In this document: piece by piece, positions 24,064-32,165 of the stretch | How the letters are laid out: each line of letters starts with the position of its first letter | Numbering within the stretch: the stretch's first letter is position 1 | Source of the DNA: Nesterenkonia aurantiaca | Lineage (GTDB): Bacteria; Actinomycetota; Actinomycetes; Actinomycetales; Micrococcaceae | Length of the DNA: 64,000 bases | Assembly (NCBI RefSeq): GCF_004364585.1 | Contig: NZ_SOAN01000003.1 | Coordinates: forward strand, 186,001 to 250,000 | Direction of reading: 5' to 3' | Notes under the pieces: generated by a model | Told to the model about the DNA's origin: nothing | The model's database searches: none | Seen by the model: the letters and a program-made list of their open reading frames with translations, nothing else | Position numbers and translations under genes: made by a program

Positions 24064-25737
24064 TCAGAGCCAGGAATCGATCCAGATCCGCATGCGCCAT
24101 TGCTCGTAGGGAATCAGCTCTGCGGTCCACAGCGGGAGGAAGAACACCGACACGGCCACACACAGCATCACGAAGCAGAGCAGGATCACGGTGTTGCGCT
24201 GACGTGCGGCCACGATCGTGGCCGCGGGGCGCTGGGTCCCGCCAGGACGCTGAGCCGCAGTGCCGACGCGCAGCACCAGGGCGGCGATCGCGGTGAGCGC
24301 CAGGATCAGGAACGGGTGATAGCTGATCGCGTAGAAGAAGAACGTGGTCCGGTCCGGGAAGAGCAGCCAGACCAGGTGTCCTGCCACGAAGCCGGAGAGG
24401 ATCGCGCCGTAGCGCCAATCTCGGCGCCCGGCCCAGAGCAGCGTCACCAGGATCAGCGCGATCAACCCGCTCCACCAGATCAGTGGATTCGCCAGGTCCA
24501 GGACCGCTGAGGAACAGGTCTCCGCGGCGCAGGTCTCCCCGGTCTGTGCGTAGGTCTCTCCGGCGGAGACCGAGTCGTAGTGCATCGAGACCGGTCGGCC
24601 CATGAACGGCCAGGTCCAGGGGGTGGAGGCGTAGTCATGTCCGCTGCTGAGTCCCTGATGGAAGTCCGTGGCGGAGACATGGTAGTTCCAGAGTGATCGC
24701 AGCGGATCCGGCACCAGCCGGGCCAGCCCCTCAGCCGGGTGGGAGAGGTGCCATTGCCGGCCCCAGCCTCCCTGCGTGGCCAGCCAGCCGCTCCAGCTGG
24801 CCAGGTAGGTGCTCGCCGCGAGGGGCAGCACCGTGACCACCGCCGGGAGGGCGTCCTTGAGCATCCCGGATCGGGCCCAGCGTTCGATCCCGGCAAGGCG
24901 TCTGGCCTGCAGGTCCCAGAGGATCACCATGATGCCGAACACCGCGAGGAACGCCAGCGCTGAGAGCTTGACCGCCACCGCCGCGCCCAGCAGCACGGCC
25001 GCCAGAAGCCGAAAGGGCCGAACTCCCAACCACGGCCCGCCGGCCCTGTGCCCCTCGGCGCCCGGGTCGACCGCCCAGGCGGCCAGCCGCCGTCGTCCGC
25101 TGTATCGATCCAGCAGCAGCGCGCCGAAGGCCGCGAGGCAGAAGAGCATCATGAAGATGTCCAGCAGGCCCACTCGGCTCATCACCAGGTGGTGGCCCTC
25201 GATCGCGGTGAGGATCCCGGCGAACGCGCCAAGGAAGACCGAGCGGAACATCCTCTGCGCGATGAGCGCGATCAGCAGCACCGCCAGGGTGCCCGCCAGC
25301 GCCCCCGAGATCCGCCAGCCGAACGCGCTCTCGGTCCCGAAGACCCGCAGCCCCAGCGCGATCAGCCATTTGCCCAGCGGCGGGTGCACCACGTAACCGC
25401 CCTCACCGGTGGGCTGCGGCTCACCGGCCAGCCAGGAATCGTCGGCGTCCTCCGGCCAGACCAGCTCGTAGCCGGCGAGCATCAGCGCGTACGCATCCTT
25501 GGCGTAATAGGTCTCGTCGAACATCAGCAGGTGCGGGGTGGCGAGATCTCTGATCCGCAGGATTCCGGCGAAGAGCGTGATCATCCCGGGCAGGATCCAG
25601 CCCCAGAGCCCCGGCCGGTAGGCCTCGGCCTCGAGCCGGCGCTGCATCCGGGAGAGGCTGCCGGACTCCGGCTCGGTGAGGCGTCCGGTCACCCCGGCGG
25701 GGGCCGGAGTGCTGCGGACAGGCTCGGCGGGGTTCAC
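24064..25737 (-). CDS. Dolichyl-phosphate-mannose-protein mannosyltransferase (GT39)
   Basis: 557 residues with about ten membrane helices. Transfers mannose from polyprenyl phosphate to Ser/Thr of secreted proteins. Family motifs: LFAGILRIRDLATPHLLMFDETYYAKDAY, with the catalytic Asp-Glu pair; HPPLGKWLIALGLRVFG, GWRISGALAG and the lumenal loop W..HP. The DE of FDETYY and HPPLGK are diagnostic for PMT/POMT. The frame extends 230 codons further, but antisense to rsmI. GTG 25737 (VNPAEP) is used because TAGCAT lies seven bases ahead. Divergent from rsmI, a very common actinobacterial pair. Confidence 0.92.
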   Translation of the reverse strand: MNPAEPVRSTPAPAGVTGRLTEPESGSLSRMQRRLEAEAYRPGLWGWILPGMITLFAGILRIRDLATPHLLMFDETYYAKDAYALMLAGYELVWPEDADDSWLAGEPQPTGEGGYVVHPPLGKWLIALGLRVFGTESAFGWRISGALAGTLAVLLIALIAQRMFRSVFLGAFAGILTAIEGHHLVMSRVGLLDIFMMLFCLAAFGALLLDRYSGRRRLAAWAVDPGAEGHRAGGPWLGVRPFRLLAAVLLGAAVAVKLSALAFLAVFGIMVILWDLQARRLAGIERWARSGMLKDALPAVVTVLPLAASTYLASWSGWLATQGGWGRQWHLSHPAEGLARLVPDPLRSLWNYHVSATDFHQGLSSGHDYASTPWTWPFMGRPVSMHYDSVSAGETYAQTGETCAAETCSSAVLDLANPLIWWSGLIALILVTLLWAGRRDWRYGAILSGFVAGHLVWLLFPDRTTFFFYAISYHPFLILALTAIAALVLRVGTAAQRPGGTQRPAATIVAARQRNTVILLCFVMLCVAVSVFFLPLWTAELIPYEQWRMRIWIDSWL

Positions 25738-25743
25738 TATGGG

Positions 25744-25750
25744 TATGCTA
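25744..25750. promoter_or_regulatory. Overlapping divergent -10 elements for the mannosyltransferase gene and rsmI
   Basis: TATGCT on the plus strand (25744-25749) overlaps TAGCAT on the minus strand (25750-25745). The minus copy sits seven bases before the mannosyltransferase GTG; the plus copy lies about 40 bases before the rsmI ATG. Confidence 0.45.
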
Positions 25751-25789
25751 CTTGGCGCAAGCCGGTCACCGATCAGAAGCGGGCGTGTC

Positions 25790-26713
25790 ATGGAGTCAGG
25801 CGAGGCAGAGCAGCCGCAGCACACCCAGGAGCCCGATGATTCCGGCCTGTGGGACACCCCGATCGTGCTCGCCGCGACGCCGATCGGCAACCTTGGGGAC
25901 GCGACCGACCGGCTCAAGCGGCTGTTGGGCACCGCGGAGGTCATCGCCGCCGAGGACACCCGGACCGCGCGCCACCTGGCTCGGGCGCTGCAGGTCAGGT
26001 TCCACGCCCGGGTGGTGAGCCTGCACGAGCACAACGAGGCGGCGCGCTCCGAGGAGCTCGTCGAGCAGGCGCGCCAGGGGACCCGGATACTCGTGGTCTC
26101 CGACGCCGGCATGCCCTCGGTCTCTGATCCGGGGTTCCGGCTCGTGGAGACCGCCATCGCCGCCGGCGTGGGGGTCACCGTCGCGCCGGGCGCCTCTGCG
26201 GTCACCACTGCGCTGGCGCTCTCCGGTCTGCCCACCGACCGGTTCACCTTTGCCGGGTTCGTCCCGCGCAAGGCAGGTGAGCGCAAGAAGCTGCTGGACC
26301 GGCTGGCGGCCGAGGAATGGACCACGGTGCTCTTCGAGTCCCCGCACCGGATCGCCGCCACACTGCGTGAGTTCGCTGCGGCGCTGGGGGAGGACCGCCC
26401 GGCGGCGCTGGCCCGGGAGCTGACCAAGCGCTACGAGGAGGTGCTGCGCGGCGGCCTGGGCGAGCTCGCCGGCGTGGCGGCCGAGCGCCACCTGCGCGGC
26501 GAGATGGTCCTGGTCCTGGGTGGAGGTTCAACCGCCGGAACAGGCGGTGAACCGATGAGCCTGCAGGAGCTGGCCGACGTCGTGCTTCACCGGGTCGCCG
26601 AGGGGGCCAAGCTCAAGACGGCGGCCAAGGAGCTCGGGGCCGCGCATGCCGTCCCCGCCAGCAAGATCTATGATGCGGCACTTGCCCGGAGACGCGCCGA
26701 AGAGTCCAGTTGA
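25790..26713 (+). CDS. rsmI: 16S rRNA (cytidine1402-2'-O)-methyltransferase
   Basis: 307 residues. Uses SAM to 2'-O-methylate C1402 of 16S rRNA at the decoding centre. The tetrapyrrole-methylase fold shows in LAATPIGNLGDATDRLKRLL, AEDTRTARHL, VSDAGMPSVSDPGFRLV, PGASAVTTALALSGLP and FESPHRI, all RsmI signatures. The C-terminal helical part LKTAAKELGAAHAVPASKIYDAAL is the RsmI HTH-like end. ATG 25790 is chosen; earlier in-frame codons lie inside the promoter region. Divergent from the mannosyltransferase gene. Confidence 0.95.
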   Translation: MESGEAEQPQHTQEPDDSGLWDTPIVLAATPIGNLGDATDRLKRLLGTAEVIAAEDTRTARHLARALQVRFHARVVSLHEHNEAARSEELVEQARQGTRILVVSDAGMPSVSDPGFRLVETAIAAGVGVTVAPGASAVTTALALSGLPTDRFTFAGFVPRKAGERKKLLDRLAAEEWTTVLFESPHRIAATLREFAAALGEDRPAALARELTKRYEEVLRGGLGELAGVAAERHLRGEMVLVLGGGSTAGTGGEPMSLQELADVVLHRVAEGAKLKTAAKELGAAHAVPASKIYDAALARRRAEESS

Positions 26714-26779
26714 ACAGTAGAATGACGTCCAGAGCGGAGAGGCACTCCACCGCAGGGGAATCGATGGGCAGGCGGGGTC

Positions 26780-28654
26780 ATGACCGAGGAGCACGTGGGC
26801 AGCGAACATGCCGCCGAGACGAGCGGCAACCAGATCCGCGAAGCTGCCACCGCGCAGGTCGCGTGGCTGGATCCGCACACCAACGCTACTGACGGGGTCC
26901 TTGACCTCTTTGCCGCCCGCCCGAACCAGCCGGTCTACGCCGTGCCCAACGGGACCGGCGGCTGGGTGGACGTCTCGATCACCAGCTTCCTCGACCAGGT
27001 TCGTGGAGTCGCCAAGGGTCTGATCGCGCTCGGCGTCGAACCCCAGGACCGGATCGCGGTGATGGCGCCCACCGGTTACAGCTGGGCGGTGGTGGACCAG
27101 GCGATCTGGTTCGCCGGAGCGATCTCCGTGCCGATCTATGAGACCAGCTCCGCGCATCAGATCAGTGCCCTGCTCCAGGACTCCGGTGCCAAGCTTGCGC
27201 TTGCGGGAACCGTGGAGCTCCAGGACCACCTCCGCGCGGCAGCTGCGAAGCTCAATGGGAAGCGCCCCACGGTGCTGCCCATCGGCGAGGTGCTCCAGTT
27301 CGATGACCTCACCGCCTCCGGAGAGCACATCTCCGATGAGCGGCTTGAAGCCGCCCGCTCACGGGCCGGCCTGGACGACGTCGCCACGCTGGTCTACACC
27401 TCCGGAACCACCGGTCGGCCCAAGGGAGTGCGCATCACGCACCGCAACCTGGCCGAGGGCGCGGCGAACATGCTGCCCTTCGCGGATCAGATCCTTGGCG
27501 AGAACGAGTCCCGCACGCTGATCTTCCTGCCGCTGGCCCACGTGCTGGCCCGGGCGGTGCAGCTGATGTGTCTGCAGCGCGGCGTGCAGGTGGCGCACTC
27601 GGCCAGCTCCGAGAAGCTGCTCGAGGACCTTGCCAGCTTCCGCCCCACCTGGCTGCTGGCGGTGCCGCGAGTCTTCGAGAAGGTCTACCACGGCGCCTCC
27701 GCCAAGGCCCGCGCCGAGGGCAGAGGAAAGATCTTCGAGACCGCCAAGGAGACCGCCGTGGCGTATTCGAAGGCGCTGCAGGCCGAGGCCACGGGAGAGG
27801 GCCCCGGCCCCTCGATGCGGCTGCGCGCGCGGCGCGCCATGTTCGCCAAGCTGGTCTACGCCAAGCTCCATGCCCGCCTCGGCGGCAGCGTGCGCTACAT
27901 GATCTCCGGCGCCTCTTCGCTGAACCCGGAGATCGCCCACTTCTTCACCGGCGCGGGACTGCCGGTCCAGGAAGGCTACGGGCTCACCGAGTCCACGGCC
28001 CCGATCACGCTGAACATCCCCGGCGCCACGCGCATCGGCACCGTGGGCATCCCGGTGCCAGGCAACACGGTGAGGATCGCCCCGGATGGGGAGGTGCTGC
28101 TCAAGGGCCCGGTGATCTTCGACGGGTACCACGGGCAGCCTGAGGCCACGGCCGAGGCCTTCGACGCGGAGGGCTTCTTCCGCACCGGGGATCTCGGCGA
28201 CCTGGACGAGGACGGCTTCCTCCGGCTGACCGGGCGCAAGAAGGACCTGATCGTGACCGCCGGCGGCAAGAACGTCTACCCGATGCCGATGGAAGAGGTC
28301 ATCCGGGCGCATCCGCTGGTCGCGCAGGTCATCGTGGTCGGAGACGACCGGCCCTTCGTCGCCGCGCTGATCACCCTGGACGCCGATGCAGTGGCCGACT
28401 GGTGCCGGGCTCAGGGCTACCGCTCGCTCTCGCTGATCGACGCCGCCAAGCACCCCCGGCTGCGCCAGGAGATCGGTCTCTCGGTGGAGGTTGCGAACCG
28501 CAGGGTCTCCCGCGCCGAGTCCATCAGGAAGTTCGAGCTGCTCGACGTCGAACTCTCCGAAGAGTCCGGTCATATGACCGCCTCGATGAAGCTGCAGCGG
28601 CATCGGGTGCTCGCCGACTTCGAGGGCGTCATCGATTGGATCTACGCGAACTGA
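26780..28654 (+). CDS. AMP-dependent long-chain fatty acyl-CoA synthetase
   Basis: 624 residues. Activates a fatty acid with ATP and CoA. Core motifs: LVYTSGTTGRPKGVRITH (P-loop), the gate region LPLAHVLARAV, GYGLTESTAPIT, FRTGDLGDLDEDGFLRLTGRKKDLIVTAGGKNVYP, and a C-terminal basic cluster near MTASMKLQRHRVL. The length and the AVPRVFEKVYH segment place it with FadD15-like enzymes. ATG 26780 follows 66 bases after rsmI; a possible TAGAAT -10 lies at about 26718-26723, giving a leader of about 50 bases. Chain-length preference cannot be read. Confidence 0.93.
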   Translation: MTEEHVGSEHAAETSGNQIREAATAQVAWLDPHTNATDGVLDLFAARPNQPVYAVPNGTGGWVDVSITSFLDQVRGVAKGLIALGVEPQDRIAVMAPTGYSWAVVDQAIWFAGAISVPIYETSSAHQISALLQDSGAKLALAGTVELQDHLRAAAAKLNGKRPTVLPIGEVLQFDDLTASGEHISDERLEAARSRAGLDDVATLVYTSGTTGRPKGVRITHRNLAEGAANMLPFADQILGENESRTLIFLPLAHVLARAVQLMCLQRGVQVAHSASSEKLLEDLASFRPTWLLAVPRVFEKVYHGASAKARAEGRGKIFETAKETAVAYSKALQAEATGEGPGPSMRLRARRAMFAKLVYAKLHARLGGSVRYMISGASSLNPEIAHFFTGAGLPVQEGYGLTESTAPITLNIPGATRIGTVGIPVPGNTVRIAPDGEVLLKGPVIFDGYHGQPEATAEAFDAEGFFRTGDLGDLDEDGFLRLTGRKKDLIVTAGGKNVYPMPMEEVIRAHPLVAQVIVVGDDRPFVAALITLDADAVADWCRAQGYRSLSLIDAAKHPRLRQEIGLSVEVANRRVSRAESIRKFELLDVELSEESGHMTASMKLQRHRVLADFEGVIDWIYAN

Positions 28655-28723
28655 GCCGGGCTGCGGGCCGTTTGGCTGCTAGCGCCTGCGAGCGTGCGCC
28701 TGCCTGCGCCTGCCTGCCTCTGC

Positions 28724-28784
28724 GGGGCGCAAACAGGCGGAATGAACCGTTTTCCAGAGGTTGTTCCACCCGTCTGCGCCCCAG
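28724..28784 (-). repeat. 61-bp palindromic repeat, copy 3 (reverse orientation)
   Basis: Plus-strand ends GGGGCGCAAACAGGCGGAAT and TTCCACCCGTCTGCGCCCCAG. Read on the minus strand it aligns best with copies 1 and 2, with ATTCCGCC near the right end. It lies 81 bases before the endonuclease-like gene. A CTGCC/TGCGC-rich tandem stretch precedes it (about 28696-28720). Confidence 0.75.
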
Positions 28785-28864
28785 CGATCTCGGGGTTCGT
28801 GTCTCGAGGTTCAGGCCTGTGGAGAACTCGGATGTGACGCTCGGGATGGGCCAGGATGTCTCCC

Positions 28865-29791
28865 ATGCGGGAGCCTCGGGAACTGCCATCAGACCTCCAG
28901 AACACCGTCTTCACCCGTGCGGATCTGCGATCGCTGGAGCTGCATGAGGATCGGGTCCGCCGTCGGGATATCCGCTGCCTGGCTCATGGGTTCCACGTCT
29001 CAGCCGCGACGCAGCGGACCTCTCTGCAGGATGCCCTAGCCCTGGCTCGGGCCTTGCCCGACTGCTGGATCTCCCATGCCACTGCCGCCCGCCTCTATGG
29101 CTGGGAGCCGCCTCGGCGGTTGGGGGAGAGCGAGACGATACACCTGACCCAACCGCGAGAGTCGAACCGGCGGATACGACGCCCCGAGGTGATCAGCCAC
29201 CGGCAGTCCGCTGTGCTCGATGATCAGTTAACACTCGAGGGGGCTCGTGTGGCGAGCCCGGCGCGCACCTGGCTGGACCTTGCCGCCGCGCTCCAGGAGG
29301 TGGAGCTCGTGTGCTTCGGTGACCACCTGGTGCGGTCCCCGTACCCGAAGTTCGAGGGCAGACGGACTCCGTACACGACGATCGATGAGCTTCGGGCGAC
29401 CCTGGCGCGCGTGATCAGAGTTCCAGGCCGAGCGCGGGCGCTTGCAGCTCTGCCGCACGTCCGGGTGGGGGCTGACTCGGGGCCCGAGACCCGGCTGCGA
29501 CTCGCGCTGGTCCGCGCAGGGCTTCCCGAGCCGGGGCTCCAGGTGCCGCTGTCCGCGGATGATCCGCGGTCCCGATGCGCCGACCTGGGATATCCGGGAC
29601 TTAAGATCGCCATCCAGTACGAGGGCGCCAGCCACTTCACCCCGGAACAGGCGATGGCCGATCAGCGGCGGGACAACGCGTTCCTGGCTGCCGGATGGAT
29701 CGTGCTGCGCTTCAACGCCAGGGACCACGCGGAGGGCTTCGTCTCCGCGACGCGTCAGGTCCGTGGCGCCATCACGCACCGCCGGGACTGA
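28865..29791 (+). CDS. AbiEi-like HTH plus endonuclease-domain protein
   Basis: 308 residues of a type common as orphans in Micrococcales. The N terminus (FTRADLRSLELHEDRVRRRDIRCLAHGFHV) looks like the winged-helix domain of AbiEi antitoxins, followed by ISHATAARLYGW and TLEGARVASPARTWLDLAA. The C terminus (CADLGYPGLKIAIQYEGASH ... DQRRDNAFLAAGWIVLRF) is the compact restriction-endonuclease-like fold of DUF559/Vsr relatives. Function unknown; phage defence or DNA repair is possible but unproven. No partner toxin gene is adjacent. ATG 28856 is an alternative start. It is bracketed by two 61-bp repeats in inverted orientation. Confidence 0.72.
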   Translation: MREPRELPSDLQNTVFTRADLRSLELHEDRVRRRDIRCLAHGFHVSAATQRTSLQDALALARALPDCWISHATAARLYGWEPPRRLGESETIHLTQPRESNRRIRRPEVISHRQSAVLDDQLTLEGARVASPARTWLDLAAALQEVELVCFGDHLVRSPYPKFEGRRTPYTTIDELRATLARVIRVPGRARALAALPHVRVGADSGPETRLRLALVRAGLPEPGLQVPLSADDPRSRCADLGYPGLKIAIQYEGASHFTPEQAMADQRRDNAFLAAGWIVLRFNARDHAEGFVSATRQVRGAITHRRD

Positions 29792-29806
29792 CTCGCTGCG
29801 GTTCGC

Positions 29807-29867
29807 GGGGCGATACCGGGTGCTGTGGAGGGTTTCGCGCGGGATATGGCACCTGTTCTCGCCCCAG
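29807..29867 (+). repeat. 61-bp palindromic repeat, copy 4
   Basis: Starts GGGGCGATACCGGGTGCTGT and ends GGCACCTGTTCTCGCCCCAG, then CAA as in copy 2. It begins 15 bases after the stop of the endonuclease-like gene. The core is unlike the other copies. Confidence 0.75.
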
Positions 29868-29944
29868 CAAGGGGAGACCAGGTCTCACGGGGCGCGAGCA
29901 GGCGCGAAGGCCGGGGTGTGGAAGGCGAGGCAGGGGGTGAGCGA

Positions 29945-29950
29945 TAGAGT
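29945..29950 (+). promoter_or_regulatory. -10 element for tatD
   Basis: TAGAGT, eight bases before GTG 29959. ATG 29953 would be only two bases away, which favours the GTG as start. Confidence 0.4.
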
Positions 29951-29958
29951 TGATGACC

Positions 29959-31029
29959 GTGAGTCATCAGCAGCGAATCCTTCCAGACGCCGAGTCGAGC
30001 CCCGCCGCGGTGGCGGGGGAGACCCCGCCCGCCTACCGGCCGGCACCGTCCGACGACGACGGCGCGCGCCCGGTCTCGGCCGGAGCATCCCCCGCGTCGG
30101 AGGCTTCCGCTGACGCCTTCTCCACTGAGGCCGCCACCGGGGCGGCCACCGGCCCCGCTCGCGATCAGGCGGAGGAGAAGTCGGGGAAGAAGCGCCGGCT
30201 GCAGTACCCGCCTGCCCCCGAGCCGCTGGCTGTGCCGGTGATCGACAACCACGCCCACCTGGACTTCCGGGACGGAGAGATCTCGGTCTCGGTGCAGCAG
30301 GCCCTTGAGGCCGCCCGGGCCGTCGGCGTGGTCGGCGCGCTGTGCGTGGGTTACGACGTGGCGTCCTCGGAGTTCTCGGTGAACGCCGCCGCCGAGCACC
30401 CTGCGCTGAAGGCCGCTGTCGCGCTGCATCCCAATGACGCGCCGGTGCTCGCTGCCCAGGGGGACTACGAGACCGCGTTCGCCCAGATCACCGAGCTGGC
30501 CCGCCATGATCAGGTGGTGGCGATCGGTGAGACCGGGCTGGACTTCTACCGCACCGGCGAGGAGGGCATCGCCGCCCAGCGACGCAGCTTCGAGGACCAC
30601 ATCGCGCTCGCCGTCGAACGGGGACTCGCCATGCAGATCCATGACCGCCAGGCCCATGCAGAGGTGGTGGAGGTGCTCAACGCCGCGCCCACGCTGCCCA
30701 GCTCGGTGGTCTTCCACTGTTTCTCCGGCGACGCGGACCTGGCTCGAATCTGCAACGCCAACGGGTGGTACATGTCCTTTGCCGGCTCGGTCACGTTCAA
30801 GAATGCCCGTGCTCTGCGCGAGGCGCTCGCGGTCGCTGATCCGCAGCTGATCCTGGTGGAGACCGACACGCCCTTCCTGACGCCACATCCTTACCGCGGT
30901 CAGCCCAACGCGCCGTATCTGATCCCTCAGACCATGCGGCTCATGGCCCAGGTGCGCGACACCGGACTGGACTCGATGTGCCAGCAGGTCATGTTCAACA
31001 CCACCCAGGCCTATGGGAGCTGGACATGA
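29959..31029 (+). CDS. TatD family metal-dependent DNase
   Basis: 356 residues. A disordered N-terminal extension of about 85 residues (Ser/Ala/Asp-rich, then [13 protein letters not shown]) precedes the amidohydrolase-fold nuclease. Metal ligands are seen in [35 protein letters not shown] and [15 protein letters not shown]. TatD proteins are 3'-5' exonucleases in DNA repair and turnover. The order tatD-rsmA-ispE is classical in actinobacteria. rsmA starts in the ATGA overlap at the stop codon, so the two are translationally coupled. Confidence 0.92.
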   Translation: MSHQQRILPDAESSPAAVAGETPPAYRPAPSDDDGARPVSAGASPASEASADAFSTEAATGAATGPARDQAEEKSGKKRRLQYPPAPEPLAVPVIDNHAHLDFRDGEISVSVQQALEAARAVGVVGALCVGYDVASSEFSVNAAAEHPALKAAVALHPNDAPVLAAQGDYETAFAQITELARHDQVVAIGETGLDFYRTGEEGIAAQRRSFEDHIALAVERGLAMQIHDRQAHAEVVEVLNAAPTLPSSVVFHCFSGDADLARICNANGWYMSFAGSVTFKNARALREALAVADPQLILVETDTPFLTPHPYRGQPNAPYLIPQTMRLMAQVRDTGLDSMCQQVMFNTTQAYGSWT

Positions 31030-32156
31030 GTGATTCCCAGACACCGCCGGCTTCGCCGCAGCCGGAGCCCCAGCCGCAGCCCCAGGCGTCACCTCAGTCG
31101 TCACCGCCGCAGCTGCTCTCCGCAGCCCATGTCCGTGCGCTGGCGGATCAGCTCGGCGTGCGCCCCACCAAACAGTGGGGGCAGAACTTCGTCATCGACC
31201 CCAACACGATCCGGCGAATCGTGAGCCTCGCCGATCTCGACGGCAGTGAGCATGTGCTCGAGGTCGGACCGGGCCTCGGGTCGCTCACCCTGGGTTTGTT
31301 GGATGAATCGACGCTGGTCAGCGCCGTGGAGATCGACCCCAAGCTGGCAGGTCAGCTGGCTGAGACGGTGCAGAGCTTCCGCCCCGAGCGTGCCGGGAAT
31401 CTACGTGTGATGGAACAGGACGCGCTGAAGCTCACTCCCGAGTCCTTCGCGGACTTCGGCGACGGGCAGGGCCCGGAGGTGCTGGTCGCGAACCTGCCGT
31501 ACAACGTGGCGGTCCCGGTGGTGCTGCACCTGCTCCAGATCCTGCCCTCGCTGCGCAAGGGCCTGGTCATGGTCCAGGACGAGGTCGCGGACCGGCTCTG
31601 CGCCGGGCCCGGCTCCAAGATCTACGGCGTGCCCAGTGTGAAGGCCGCCTGGGACACCACCATGCGCAAGGCCGGCGTGGTCGGCAAGCGCGTCTTCTGG
31701 CCCGAGCCCAGGATCTCCTCCGGCCTGGTCCGCTTCGACCGGCGCGCCGAGGCCTCCGCCGAGCTCAGCCGTGAAGAGGTCTTCGCCGTGATCGACGCCG
31801 CCTTCGCCACCCGACGCAAGACCCTGCGCGCGTGCCTGGCCGGCATTGCCGGTTCCCCGACCCGCGCCGAGGCGGTGCTGCGCGCCGCCGGGGTGGACCC
31901 CTCCGCCCGCGGTGAGACCCTGGATATCACCGGCTTCACCGCGATCGCCGCCGCGCTGCGAGATGCCCCCGCCGAGGACCCGACGCAAGCCCCCGCCGAG
32001 GACCCGACGCAAGCCCCCGCCGAGGACCCGACGCAAGCCCCCGCCGAGGACCCGACGCAAGCCCTGGCCGAGGACCCGACGTCGGCCCCCACCGCCGACG
32101 ACGAGTCCGGCTCAGGTCCGGACCGCGCGGTCCCACATGTCAGTGGCGAGAAGTAG
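31026..32156 (+). CDS. rsmA: 16S rRNA dimethyladenosine transferase with repetitive C-terminal tail
   Basis: 376 residues. Dimethylates A1518 and A1519 of 16S rRNA with SAM. Motifs: [19 protein letters not shown], the SAM site [19 protein letters not shown] and the catalytic [17 protein letters not shown], then [12 protein letters not shown]. The core ends near residue 320. The tail is five copies of an eight-residue APAEDPTQ-type unit encoded by 24-bp tandem repeats, then an acidic end. A Pro/Gln-rich stretch of about 30 residues precedes the core. The start overlaps the tatD stop (ATGA). Confidence 0.95.
   Translation: MSDSQTPPASPQPEPQPQPQASPQSSPPQLLSAAHVRALADQLGVRPTKQWGQNFVIDPNTIRRIVSLADLDGSEHVLEVGPGLGSLTLGLLDESTLVSAVEIDPKLAGQLAETVQSFRPERAGNLRVMEQDALKLTPESFADFGDGQGPEVLVANLPYNVAVPVVLHLLQILPSLRKGLVMVQDEVADRLCAGPGSKIYGVPSVKAAWDTTMRKAGVVGKRVFWPEPRISSGLVRFDRRAEASAELSREEVFAVIDAAFATRRKTLRACLAGIAGSPTRAEAVLRAAGVDPSARGETLDITGFTAIAAALRDAPAEDPTQAPAEDPTQAPAEDPTQAPAEDPTQALAEDPTSAPTADDESGSGPDRAVPHVSGEK
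31965..32084 (+). repeat. 24-bp in-frame tandem repeat in the rsmA tail
   Basis: Four identical 24-base units start at 31965, 31989, 32013 and 32037, and a fifth, diverged unit at 32061. Each encodes A-P-A-E-D-P-T-Q. Identity at DNA level shows recent expansion. Confidence 0.9.
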
Positions 32157-32159
32157 GGT
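32154..32159 (+). promoter_or_regulatory. ispE: -10 element for leaderless ispE transcript, overlapping the rsmA stop
   Basis: TAGGGT, whose first three bases are the rsmA stop codon, six bases before ATG 32166. This would allow ispE expression independent of tatD-rsmA. Confidence 0.5.
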
Positions 32160-32165
32160 CGAGGC

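Noticed and set aside
25738-26427. N-terminal extension of the mannosyltransferase
   Set aside because: Ser/Arg-rich translation antisense to rsmI. Homologues begin near the GTG at 25737.
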